Source of the DNA: Cellulosimicrobium cellulans
GTDB lineage: Bacteria > Actinomycetota > Actinomycetes > Actinomycetales > Cellulomonadaceae
Direction of reading: 5' to 3'
DNA: 64,000 nucleotides
Assembly (NCBI RefSeq): GCF_006539945.1
Contig: NZ_BJNZ01000001.1
Location: 248,001 to 312,000, forward strand
A program made the translations under genes and the position numbers. The notes under the pieces were generated by a model. That model ran no database searches. It saw only the letters and a list, made by a program, of their open reading frames with translations, and had not been told where the DNA came from. Shown here piece after piece: positions 29,278 through 37,324 of the stretch (its first letter is position 1; every line of letters begins with the position of its first letter).

Positions 29278-30573
29278 ATGCGCATCCTGCACACGTCCGA
29301 CTGGCACCTCGGGCGGACGCTGCACGGGGTCGACCTGCTCGAGCACCAGGCCGCGCACCTCGACCACCTCGTCGAGCTGACCCGCACGGAGGGCATCGAC
29401 GCCGTCGTCGTCGCGGGCGACGTCTACGACCGCGCCATCCCGCCGGTCGACGCGGTGTCGCTCCTCTCGGACGCGGTCACGCGGCTCGCGGAGCACGCGC
29501 ACGTCGTCGTCACGCCGGGCAACCACGACTCCGCGGTCCGGCTCGGGTTCGGAGACCGGGTGATGCGTCCGGGCGTGCACCTGCGCGCACGGCTGTCCGA
29601 CGTCGGGGCGCCCGTCGTCCTCGCGCCGCGCCGCGGGAGCGGGACGGGCGACGCTCCGCTGCTCGTCTACGCCCTTCCGTACCTCGACCCGGACACGGCG
29701 CGCCACGCGCTGGCCGACGACGCCGGGTCCGCGGGCGCGGACCAGGTCTCGGCCCCGCGCGCCGACGGTGCGCGGGCGCCGCTCGCCCGGTCGCACGAGG
29801 CGGTCATGGGAGCAGCGATGCGGCGCGTCGGGGCCGACCTCGCGCGTCGCCGTGCGCAGGACCCGGCAGCACGGGCCGTCGTCGTCGGCCACGCGTTCGT
29901 GGTCGGCGGGCTCGCGTCGGAGTCGGAGCGGGACATCCGCGTGGGTGGGGTCGACGCCGTGCCCGCGGCGACGTTCGGGGGCTGGGGGATCGACTACGTC
30001 GCGCTCGGGCACCTGCACGGGCCGCAGCGTGTCGCCGTGCCCGACGTTTCACGTGGAACCGCAGGTCACGGCGGCGGGTCGGCGACGGTCGCGCGCTACT
30101 CGGGATCACCGCTCGCGTTCTCCTTCTCGGAGCTGCACCAGCGCAAGTCCACGGCGCTCGTCGACCTGGACCGGCTGGGCGCCGGCGGGGATCCGGACGC
30201 GGCCGTCGAGCTCGTCCCCGCACCGGTGCCGCGCCGCCTCGCGGAGGTCACGGGGACGCTCGACGACCTGCTCGGGACGGTCGGCGAGCCGCACGTCGAC
30301 GACTGGCTGCGGGTGGTCGTGACGGACCCCGTGCGACCCACGGAGCTCTACGCGCGCGTCCGGGCCCGCTTCCCGCACGCGCTCCAGGTGACCCACCGCC
30401 CGCCGCGCGTCGCCGAACGGGAGGTCGTGACCGCCGTCGGGCCGGGGCACGACCCGCTCGACGTCGCGCGGGACTTCGTCGAGCACGTGGCGGGCCACGC
30501 GCCGAGCGACGCGGAGGTCGCCGTGCTCCGCGAGGCGTTCGAGCTCGCGCTCGCGGAGGAGCGGAGCGCCTGA
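29278..30573 (+). CDS. sbcD: Exonuclease subunit SbcD, 431 aa
   Basis: The nuclease partner of SbcC, which cleaves hairpins and DNA ends. Metallophosphoesterase motifs are in order: MRILHTSDWHLGRTL, VVVAGDVYDRAIPP, VVTPGNHDS, VVVGHAFVVGG and DYVALGHLHGPQRV. The cap region includes YSGSPLAFSFSE. The ATG at 29278 begins exactly at the conserved MRILHTSDWH. Its stop codon overlaps the sbcC ATG (TGATG), the normal operon layout. A 14-bp sequence identical to the Streptomyces parS site lies inside the gene at 30046-30059. Confidence 0.95.
   Translation: MRILHTSDWHLGRTLHGVDLLEHQAAHLDHLVELTRTEGIDAVVVAGDVYDRAIPPVDAVSLLSDAVTRLAEHAHVVVTPGNHDSAVRLGFGDRVMRPGVHLRARLSDVGAPVVLAPRRGSGTGDAPLLVYALPYLDPDTARHALADDAGSAGADQVSAPRADGARAPLARSHEAVMGAAMRRVGADLARRRAQDPAARAVVVGHAFVVGGLASESERDIRVGGVDAVPAATFGGWGIDYVALGHLHGPQRVAVPDVSRGTAGHGGGSATVARYSGSPLAFSFSELHQRKSTALVDLDRLGAGGDPDAAVELVPAPVPRRLAEVTGTLDDLLGTVGEPHVDDWLRVVVTDPVRPTELYARVRARFPHALQVTHRPPRVAEREVVTAVGPGHDPLDVARDFVEHVAGHAPSDAEVAVLREAFELALAEERSA
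30046..30059. other. parS: parS-type ParB binding site inside sbcD
   Basis: GTTTCACGTGGAAC is identical to the 14-bp parS sequence known from Streptomyces and differs from the Bacillus-type consensus by one base in the core. parS sites cluster near oriC and often lie inside genes. It implies that this window is in the origin-proximal part of the chromosome. Confidence 0.75.
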
Positions 30574-33500
30574 TGCACCTGCACTCGCTGACCTTCCAGG
30601 CGATCGGACCGTTCGCGGGCCTCCATCGCGTCGACCTCGCGTCCCTCGGTGCGTCCGGGATCTTCCTGCTCGACGGGCCCACGGGCGCGGGCAAGTCGAC
30701 GGTCATCGACGCGATCGTCTTCGCGCTGTACGGCAAGGTCGCCTCCGAGGCCGCGAGCGACGACCGACTCCGCTCGGCGTTCGCGGCACCCGAGGTCGAG
30801 TCGTTCGTGGACCTCGTGCTGGAGGTCCCGTCGGGCGTGTACCGCGTGCGCCGGACGCCCGAGTACCTCCGGCCCAAGAAGCGCGGCACGGGCACGACGA
30901 CCCAGCAGGCCTCGGTGCGGCTCTGGCGCCTGACGGACGTGCCGTCCGCGGAGGCCCTCGCGGGGGGTGACGGCCCGCCCGGCGAGCTGCTCTCGGCGCG
31001 GCTCGACGAGGCCGGGGAGGAGATCCGCAGGATCGTCGGGCTCGACCGTCGCCAGCTCGTGCAGACCGTCGTGCTGCCGCAGGGCGAGTTCGCGACGTTC
31101 CTGCGCGCGAAGCCCGAGGACCGGGCCGTGCTGCTCCAGAGGGTCTTCGGTACCGAGCTCTACCACCGCGCGGCGGCGCGGCTCGCCGAGCTCGCGCGCG
31201 CGGCGCGGGCACGGTCGGACGGTGCGCGGCAGGGGGTGCGCGCCGCGGTCGAGCGGTTCACCGGGGCGGCGGGGCTCGTGCCCGACGACGCCCGGCGACT
31301 GCGCACCGCCGCACAGGACGACGCACGGCTGCGGCGGGCCGACGAGGCCGACGTCGCCCGAGCCGAGGCGGACGTCGCTCGGGGTGTGGCGGAGGGGGAG
31401 AGGCCGACGGGCCGCGACATCGCGGACACCGCGCAGGCGTCCCCGACGGCGCTCGAGGACGGACGGGTCACGGGGTTGGAGCCCGCCGCGCCCGCAGCGG
31501 TGATCGAGGAGACAGCCGCCCCTGCCGCGGGCGTGCACGCGCTCGCCCTCGCACACGTCGCGGGGCTGGAGGCTGAGGCGGAGGTGCTGGCCGAGCGCGA
31601 GGTCGCGGCCAACGCGGCACTCGTCGCGGCGCGCGACCGCCTCGACGAGGAGCGGGCGGTCGCGGACGCCGTGGACCGCCGGGCACGGCTGCGCGCCGAG
31701 GCGGCGCGTCTCGCGGAGGAGGAGCACCGGGTCGCCGACGACCGCCGGCGCGTCGACGCCGCGACCCGGGCCGCCGTCGTCGCCCCTGCGGCACAGGGTC
31801 TCGTCCGCGCGGAGCAGCTCCTCGCCGCCGCGCAGGACCGGCTCGCGCTCGCCCGGACGGGAGCGCCCGCGCCCCTCGCCGACGCCGACCCGACCACGCT
31901 CGAGGCGCTGCGCGCCGACGTCGCGACGGCCGGGGTGCGCGTGACCCGCCTGCTCCCCGTCGGTGCCTCGCTCCCGAGCCGTGACCGTGCGGTCGCCGAC
32001 GGCCGCAAGGACGTCGCGCAGGCGACCGAGGAACGGGCGCGCGTCCTCGACGAGCTCGCCGCGCGCCCGGCGCGCCGTGAGGAGCTGCGCCTGCGGCTGG
32101 CGTCGCTCGCGGAGACGGCCGGGACCCTCGGGGGCCGCCAGGAGCGGGCGTTGCGTGCGCGCGCGGTCGAGGAGGCGGCACGGCAGGCCGCGACGCTCGC
32201 CGCGGAGGAGGTGGTGGCCCGTTCCGCGTGCACGGAGGCCGCGACGGCCGCGCGCGCCGCGGTGGAGCAGGAGGCGAGGCTCCGGGCGGCCCGCATCGCC
32301 GGCCTCGCGGGCGAGCTCGCTGCCGGTCTCGTCGAGGAGTTCCCGTGCCCGGTGTGCGGCGGCACGGACCACCCGGCACCGGCACCGCTCGCGGACGACC
32401 ACCCCACGGCGCAGGACGTCGAGGAGGCCGAGCGCGGCCGGGCCGAGGCGGAGCGGGTGCTCCACGACGCCTCCGCACGGGTCGAGGTCCTCCTGGAGCG
32501 GCTGGCCGCGCGCCGTCGGGACGCCGAGGGCCTGACGCCGCACGAGGCGGCGGAGCGGGTCGCGGAGGTCGACGCGCTCGTCGCGGACGCGCGGGCGGCG
32601 GCGCACGAGCGTGCGGACGCCGAGCGCGAGCTCGACGCCCTCGACGCCGCCACGCTCGCCCTCCAGGAGCGGGCCGCCGCGCTGGCGGAGACGATCGCCG
32701 GCACGTCGGCCCGCGTCGAGGAGCTCGCGACGACGCTCGACGCCGACCGGGCCGAGATCCGTGCCGAGGTCGCCGCGGCCGGACCGCTGGTGGAGCTGGC
32801 CGACCTGCCCGACGCCCTCGCCGACGAGGGCGGGACCCGGAACCCGGTCGCCGTCCTCGCCGCAGCGCTCGACGACCGGCTCCGCACGATCGACGCGCTC
32901 GCCGACGCGGGCGCCGCGGTCGCGACCGCGGGGAGGGCAGCCGCCGAGCGCGCGGCCGAGCTCGGCGCGCTCGTCGACCGGTCGGGCTTCGTGGACGCCG
33001 CCGACGCGCTCGCCGCCGTCCTCGACGAGCCGGACCGTCGGGCGCTCGCGCGTCGCGTCGCCGAGCACGAGGCGGCGCGTGCCGCCACCACCGCCGGGCT
33101 CGCCGACCCCGCCCTCGCGAACCTTCCCGAGGATGCGCGGCCCGACGTCCCGGCGGCACGGACTGCGGTCGCAGAGGCCGAGGCGACGGCCCGGGCGGCG
33201 GGCCGCCGGCACGAGCTCGTGGCCCGCCAGGCGCAGTCCGCGTGCGCCGCCGCGGAGGGGATCGGGGCGGCGGCGGACGACTGGGCCCGGGCTCGCGACG
33301 CGGCCGGGCCGGTCGTGCGCATGGCCGCGCTGGCGTCCGGCTCCGGCGACAACGCCCACGCGCTCACGCTCGCGACGTTCGTCCTCGTCCAGCGGTTCGA
33401 GGACGTCGTCGCCGCCGCGAACGAGCGCCTCGCCGAGATGTCGTCGGGCCGGTACGAGCTCGTGCGCAGCGCGACGCGCGAGGACGTGCGTGCGCACAAG

Positions 33501-33854
33501 CGTGGCCTCGCGATGAAGGTCCTCGACCACGTCACCGAGCGCGAGCGCGACCCGCGCACGCTGTCCGGCGGCGAGACGTTCTACGTGTCCCTGTGCCTGG
33601 CCCTCGGGCTCGCGGACGTCGTCACCGCGGAGGCGGGCGGGGTCGAGCTGGGGACGCTCTTCGTCGACGAGGGCTTCGGCAGCCTGGACCCCGAGACGCT
33701 CGAGGCCGTGCTCGCGGCTCTCGGTCGGCTCCGGGCGGGTGGGCGCGTCGTCGGCGTCGTGTCGCACGTGGAGGCGCTCAAGCAGTCCATCGCGGAACGC
33801 ATCGAGGTGCGGCGCGTGCCCGGAGGCGGGAGCACGCTCACCGTGCGAGCGTGA
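30573..33854 (+). CDS. sbcC: Exonuclease subunit SbcC (SMC-like ATPase), 1093 aa
   Basis: Rad50-like ATPase that with SbcD processes DNA ends and palindromes. N-terminal Walker A DGPTGAGKSTVIDAIVFALYG near residue 33-53, Q-loop region LPQGEFATFL, two long Ala/Glu/Arg coiled-coil arms, the zinc-hook CPVC near residue 592 between them, and the C-terminal signature LSGGETFYVSLCLALGLADV near 997 with Walker B LGTLFVDEGFGSLD near 1026. Length is normal for actinobacteria. It overlaps sbcD by one base and is followed by a strong hairpin. Confidence 0.95.
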   Translation: MHLHSLTFQAIGPFAGLHRVDLASLGASGIFLLDGPTGAGKSTVIDAIVFALYGKVASEAASDDRLRSAFAAPEVESFVDLVLEVPSGVYRVRRTPEYLRPKKRGTGTTTQQASVRLWRLTDVPSAEALAGGDGPPGELLSARLDEAGEEIRRIVGLDRRQLVQTVVLPQGEFATFLRAKPEDRAVLLQRVFGTELYHRAAARLAELARAARARSDGARQGVRAAVERFTGAAGLVPDDARRLRTAAQDDARLRRADEADVARAEADVARGVAEGERPTGRDIADTAQASPTALEDGRVTGLEPAAPAAVIEETAAPAAGVHALALAHVAGLEAEAEVLAEREVAANAALVAARDRLDEERAVADAVDRRARLRAEAARLAEEEHRVADDRRRVDAATRAAVVAPAAQGLVRAEQLLAAAQDRLALARTGAPAPLADADPTTLEALRADVATAGVRVTRLLPVGASLPSRDRAVADGRKDVAQATEERARVLDELAARPARREELRLRLASLAETAGTLGGRQERALRARAVEEAARQAATLAAEEVVARSACTEAATAARAAVEQEARLRAARIAGLAGELAAGLVEEFPCPVCGGTDHPAPAPLADDHPTAQDVEEAERGRAEAERVLHDASARVEVLLERLAARRRDAEGLTPHEAAERVAEVDALVADARAAAHERADAERELDALDAATLALQERAAALAETIAGTSARVEELATTLDADRAEIRAEVAAAGPLVELADLPDALADEGGTRNPVAVLAAALDDRLRTIDALADAGAAVATAGRAAAERAAELGALVDRSGFVDAADALAAVLDEPDRRALARRVAEHEAARAATTAGLADPALANLPEDARPDVPAARTAVAEAEATARAAGRRHELVARQAQSACAAAEGIGAAADDWARARDAAGPVVRMAALASGSGDNAHALTLATFVLVQRFEDVVAAANERLAEMSSGRYELVRSATREDVRAHKRGLAMKVLDHVTERERDPRTLSGGETFYVSLCLALGLADVVTAEAGGVELGTLFVDEGFGSLDPETLEAVLAALGRLRAGGRVVGVVSHVEALKQSIAERIEVRRVPGGGSTLTVRA

Positions 33855-33893
33855 GGACGGCGGTGCTGCCCAGGGGCGTCGGCCGGGAGACGC

Positions 33894-33927
33894 CCGGCGT
33901 GTGCCACCGTCCGGCGGCACACGCCGG
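33894..33927 (+). terminator. Hairpin terminator after sbcDC
   Basis: A perfect 12-bp stem (CCGGCGTGTGCC with GGCACACGCCGG) and a 10-base loop lie 40 bp after the sbcC stop. Confidence 0.65.
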
Positions 33928-34025
33928 AGACGCCGAGCGGAGGACGCCGCCGGGCGTTTCGATGACCGACCGGTCGAGGTGACCGGGTGCAGCGGGCCGC
34001 CTACCGGCGGCGAGGAGTGGTGCGG

Positions 34026-34697
34026 ATGTCAGGACCGGCCCGGCACGACGGCGCGGCGAGCCCGCGCGACGCCCGGCTGCGGCGGCGCTGGGACCGGGAG
34101 GCGGGCGCCTACGACCGCGGCATGGCCGTGGCCGAGCGGCGCTTCTTCCCGGACGTCCGCCGCCGGGCGTGCGGGCTCGCGACGGGCGAGACGCTGGAGG
34201 TAGCGATCGGCACGGGTCTCAACCTCGCGTACTACCCGGCGCGGGTGCTGGACGGCCGTCTGACGGGCGTCGAGTGGAGCCCGGGGATGCTCGCGGTCGC
34301 GCGACGGCGGGCGGCGGAGCAGGGGATCGACGTCGACCTCCGGCTCGGGGACGCGCAGCGGCTCGACCTCCCCGACGACGCCTACGAGACCGTGGTCTGC
34401 ACCTTCTCGCTGTGCGCGATCCCCGACCACCGTGCCGCGCTCGCGGAGATGCTCCGCGTGCTGCGGCCCGGCGGCCTGCTCGTCCTCGCCGACCACGTCG
34501 AGTCGACGTCGTGGCCGCTCCGCGCGGTCCAGGCGGTCGCCGACGCCGTGAGCGTCCCGCTCGCCGGGGAGCACTTCCGCCGCCGCCCGCTGCGCGGGGT
34601 GCTCGACGCCGGGCTCGCCGTCGAGCGGCACGAGCGCACGCGGGCGGGCGTCATCGAGTGGTTCGCGGCGCGCACACCCGGTCCACGAGCTCGGTGA
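34026..34697 (+). CDS. Class I SAM-dependent methyltransferase, 223 aa
   Basis: A Rossmann-like methyltransferase of the UbiE/COQ5 type. Visible are the N-terminal RRRWDREAGAYDRGM, motif I TLEVAIGTGLNLAYYP, the acidic TGVEWSPGMLAVARRRA, the DAQRLDLPDDAYETVVCTFS segment and the post-motif LRVLRPGGLLVLADHV. The acceptor is unknown; small-molecule or lipid methylation is likely. The ATG at 34026 was chosen; the frame extends upstream to 33987. Its 3' end overlaps the convergent TetR gene by 47 bp. Confidence 0.85.
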   Translation: MSGPARHDGAASPRDARLRRRWDREAGAYDRGMAVAERRFFPDVRRRACGLATGETLEVAIGTGLNLAYYPARVLDGRLTGVEWSPGMLAVARRRAAEQGIDVDLRLGDAQRLDLPDDAYETVVCTFSLCAIPDHRAALAEMLRVLRPGGLLVLADHVESTSWPLRAVQAVADAVSVPLAGEHFRRRPLRGVLDAGLAVERHERTRAGVIEWFAARTPGPRAR

Positions 34698-35397
34698 CCG
34701 CCGCGCGCACGGGGCCCGGCGGCGCACCGCCGTCGAGCGCGAGCGCCGCGCGGTCGAAGGCCGCGGAGAGCAGGAGCGTCAGCGCGTCGAGGCGGTCGTC
34801 GTGCGCGACGTCGTCAGCTGCGGTCTCGCCAGGTGCGGCGTCGTCGGGCGTCGTGTCGATCGCCGCGGCGAGGCCGGCACGCAGCGTGCGACGGGCGTGG
34901 CGGGCGTCGAGGGCGTCGGCCTCGGCGGCGCCGAGCACGGCCGGGGCGTCGACGAGCAGCAGGCGCGTCCGGCCCGGGACCGCCATCGCGTCGAGGTAGG
35001 CACGCGCGCCCTCGACGAGCATCCCGCGGGCGTCGGGCGCGTCGGGCGCGTCGGGTGCGTGCCGCGGTCGGGGGGCGGGGGGTGCGTCGCTCGCACGGGG
35101 TGCCGTCCGGGTGGCGCTCGCGGCTGCGGCTTCGTGGACGCTGCCGAGAGGAGCGGTCCGCGCCTCGATCTCGCGCGCGACGGCCTCCGCCTCGGCCTCG
35201 ACGACCGCCCGGAACAGGTCCCGCTTGTCCGTGTAGTGGTGGTAGAGCGCGCCGCGCGTGACGTGCGCGGCTGCGGCGATCTGCGGCGTCGAGGCCGCAG
35301 CGTACCCGGGGTCGACGAAGAGCTCGCGCGCCGCGGTGACGAGCGCGGTCCTGGTGGCAAGGGTGCGCTCGGCGTTGGTGCGACGGGTCTCTTGCAT
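34651..35397 (-). CDS. TetR-family transcriptional regulator, 248 aa
   Basis: An N-terminal TetR helix-turn-helix at residues 12-58 ([60 protein letters not shown]). The ligand-binding part is variable and contains an Ala-Pro-Asp tandem repeat near residue 115-125, encoded by the 9-bp repeat around 35031-35059. It is divergent from a VOC-family gene, which it probably represses through two matching 17-bp dyads at 35398 and 35426. The 3' end overlaps the methyltransferase gene tail to tail. Confidence 0.92.
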   Translation of the reverse strand: MQETRRTNAERTLATRTALVTAARELFVDPGYAAASTPQIAAAAHVTRGALYHHYTDKRDLFRAVVEAEAEAVAREIEARTAPLGSVHEAAAASATRTAPRASDAPPAPRPRHAPDAPDAPDARGMLVEGARAYLDAMAVPGRTRLLLVDAPAVLGAAEADALDARHARRTLRAGLAAAIDTTPDDAAPGETAADDVAHDDRLDALTLLLSAAFDRAALALDGGAPPGPVRAAVTELVDRVCAPRTTR

Positions 35398-35414
35398 ACC
35401 GACAGACTGTAGGT
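35398..35414. promoter_or_regulatory. TetR operator candidate 1
   Basis: ACCGACAG-A-CTGTAGGT is a 17-bp dyad with 7 of 8 arm positions paired and it touches the tetR start codon, so binding would also block its own translation start region. Confidence 0.6.
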
Positions 35415-35425
35415 CATTCTTAGAT

Positions 35426-35442
35426 ACAGACAGACTGTTTGT
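35426..35442. promoter_or_regulatory. TetR operator candidate 2
   Basis: ACAGACAG-A-CTGTTTGT is a 17-bp dyad with the same GACAGACTGT core, 28 bp (centre to centre) from operator 1 and 26 bp before the VOC gene start. Confidence 0.6.
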
Positions 35443-35467
35443 TTTTCGGAACCCCAAGGAGAAGGAC

Positions 35468-35896
35468 GTGCGCATCACGAGCTGGTACCCGGTGATCATG
35501 ACCGGCGACGTCGCGGCGACCGCGGCGTTCTACGTCGAGCACCTCGACCTCCGGCCGCTCTTCACGAGCGACTGGTACGTGCACCTCCAGTCCGCGCACG
35601 ACGAGGCCGTGAACCTCGCCGTGCTGGACGGCGACCACGAGACGATCCCCGAGAGCGGACGGGGGAGGGCGAGCGGGCTCCTGCTCAACCTCGAGGTCGA
35701 GGACGTCGACGCCGTGCACGACCGCCTCGTGGCGGCGGGCCTGCCGATCCTGCGCTCGCTGCGCGACGAGGCGTTCGGCCAGCGGCACTTCATCACCGCC
35801 GACCCGAACGGCGTCCTCATCGACGTCATCACCCCCATCCCGCCGACGGGCGAGTTCGTCGAGCAGTACGAGGAGTCGGCTCTCCCTGCCGACTGA
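35468..35896 (+). CDS. VOC (glyoxalase/bleomycin-resistance fold) protein, 142 aa
   Basis: Two beta-alpha-beta-beta-beta units of the VOC fold: [20 protein letters not shown] followed by [20 protein letters not shown], and [20 protein letters not shown] with [20 protein letters not shown]. Metal-ligand-like positions exist (H, E) but the substrate is unknown; VOC proteins bind or modify small molecules such as antibiotics or dioxygenase substrates. The GTG at 35468 follows AAGGAGAAGG, a strong ribosome site. The divergent TetR gene and its two operators suggest induction by a small ligand. Confidence 0.87.
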   Translation: MRITSWYPVIMTGDVAATAAFYVEHLDLRPLFTSDWYVHLQSAHDEAVNLAVLDGDHETIPESGRGRASGLLLNLEVEDVDAVHDRLVAAGLPILRSLRDEAFGQRHFITADPNGVLIDVITPIPPTGEFVEQYEESALPAD

Positions 35897-36116
35897 CGGG
35901 ACGTCCCGTCGTCGGCGCCCACCGGAGGCGAGGTGACCGGTCGTGCGATCGTCGCCCGCGATCCCGACCGGGTCACGATGTCACAAGACGGCGCCTCCTC
36001 GGTCTCTCTGGTACGGGGGCAGGAGCGGCGACCGAGGTTCGCGGTCGTCGAGGGTCATCGCCGGGTGGGCACCCGGTCCGGCCGGGGCGTCCCGGCGCCG
36101 TCGAAGGAGAGCAGCA

Positions 36117-36281
36117 ATGTCAGCAGCATCGTCCCCGCTCGAGCGCGAGCTGCGGCGCATGGAAGTCATCGCGCGCCGCGAGCAGCTCCGGCTCGTCGGC
36201 CGCACCCTGCCGCGCGTCGCCGAACGCCTCCGCTGGGCGGACGCCCCGCGGCGTCAGTCCCCGACGACCGCGACCCGGTAG
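36117..36281 (+). CDS. Small basic protein of unknown function, 54 aa
   Basis: The ATG at 36117 sits behind GAAGGAGA (36103-36110), a strong ribosome site. The product (SSPLERELRRMEVIARREQL, then RLVGRTLPRVAERLRW) is arginine-rich and predicted mostly helical. No family is recognised. It stands alone between the VOC gene and the convergent uracil-DNA glycosylase. Confidence 0.55.
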   Translation: MSAASSPLERELRRMEVIARREQLRLVGRTLPRVAERLRWADAPRRQSPTTATR

Positions 36282-36386
36282 ACGCCCCGCAGACGCAGGT
36301 CAGGCCGAGCGCTGCACCCCTGGCCGGGCGCTGCACCTCCGGGTGCCGCCCCTCGGCCCGGAGCGTACCTCTCGGCGCGCGGGTGC

Positions 36387-37211
36387 TCAGTCCAGGGCGC
36401 TCAGGCCGGCGAGGTCGCGCGCGCGGAGCAGCACGTCGTCGAGCATCTGGGGCGTGAGACGCCCCGTGAAGGTGTTCTGCTGGCTCACGTGGAAGCACCC
36501 CAGGAGGGTGAGGGTCTGCTCGGGGAGCGGCTGCCCGCCGTCGGGCACCTCGCCCTCGGGGCGAACCGCCGCGACGTCCGCCCCGGCGGCGGGTGCCCGA
36601 CGGCGCAGCGTCACCTCCGCGCCGTGCGCGAACCGCGGTCGTGGCCGGGGCACGTCCCAGCCCTGCTCGGCGAGCGTGGACAGGAGTGCCTGCCACCCGA
36701 ATCCGCCGAGCACGACGGCGACGCGCACGGTCTCCCCGAGCAGCTCGACCTCGCGCGCGAGGTACGGCCCGCACCGGCGGCGCTCGTCGGGCGTGGGCTT
36801 GTTGTCGGGCGGGGCGCACCGCACCGGGGCGGTGACGCGGATCCCGGTGAGGCGCAGCCCGTCGTCCGCGGACACGGACGTCGCCTGGTTGGCCAGGCCC
36901 GTGCGGTGCATGGACTCGAAGAGGAAGTCGCCGCTGCGGTCGCCCGTGAACATGCGGCCGGTGCGGTTGGCCCCGTGCGCCGCGGGCGCGAGCCCGACGA
37001 CGAGGATCCCCGCGCGCTCGTCGCCGAACCCGGGCACGGGGCGGGCCCAGTAGTCGTCGTCGCGGAACGACGCGCGCTTGACCTCGGCGACGTGCTCGCG
37101 CCACGCGACGAGCCGCGGGCACGCGCGGCACGCGACGAGGTGGTCGTCGAGCGCCGCGAGCGTCGGCGCGGCGCGTACGCCGAGCGGGTACTCGGGGTCG
37201 TCGAACGTCAC
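36387..37211 (-). CDS. Uracil-DNA glycosylase, family 5 (UDGb-like), 274 aa
   Basis: Removes uracil or other deaminated bases from DNA. Motif 1 reads ILVVGLAPAAHGANRTGRMF followed by TGDRSGDFLFESM; motif 2 reads LLGCFHVSQQNTFTGRLTPQ. Four cysteines in CRACPRLVAWRE and RCAPPDNKPTPDERRRCGPY are placed as in the iron-sulfur-cluster glycosylases. Family 5 enzymes lack the usual polar catalytic residue in motif 1, as here (GLAPAAHG). The GTG at 37211 is the likely start (VTFDDPEYPLG); a palindromic repeat ends upstream at 37229-37283. Confidence 0.9.
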   Translation of the reverse strand: MTFDDPEYPLGVRAAPTLAALDDHLVACRACPRLVAWREHVAEVKRASFRDDDYWARPVPGFGDERAGILVVGLAPAAHGANRTGRMFTGDRSGDFLFESMHRTGLANQATSVSADDGLRLTGIRVTAPVRCAPPDNKPTPDERRRCGPYLAREVELLGETVRVAVVLGGFGWQALLSTLAEQGWDVPRPRPRFAHGAEVTLRRRAPAAGADVAAVRPEGEVPDGGQPLPEQTLTLLGCFHVSQQNTFTGRLTPQMLDDVLLRARDLAGLSALD

Positions 37212-37228
37212 CCGCCCATTCTCCGCGC

Positions 37229-37283
37229 CGAGCACGACATGGGGGTCGTTATCCGGCGGATAACGACCCCCATGTCGTGCTCG
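37229..37283. repeat. Palindromic intergenic repeat, copy 2 of 6 (perfect)
   Basis: A 27-bp arm on each side of a single central base pairs perfectly over 55 bp (outer arm CGAGCACGACATGGGGGTCG, inner TTATCCG-G-CGGATAA). It lies 18 bp upstream of the glycosylase start and after the MFS stop. Downstream 37284-37305 matches the flank of copy 1 (19 of 22). Confidence 0.92.
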
Positions 37284-37324
37284 ACCGCGAGCGGGGGCGT
37301 GGTCGCGGCGCCTGTTCCGGCCGG

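Noticed and set aside
30348-33920. 1190-codon open frame on the minus strand opposite sbcC
   Set aside because: Antisense shadow of sbcC with no domain and an implausible Arg/Gly-rich composition.
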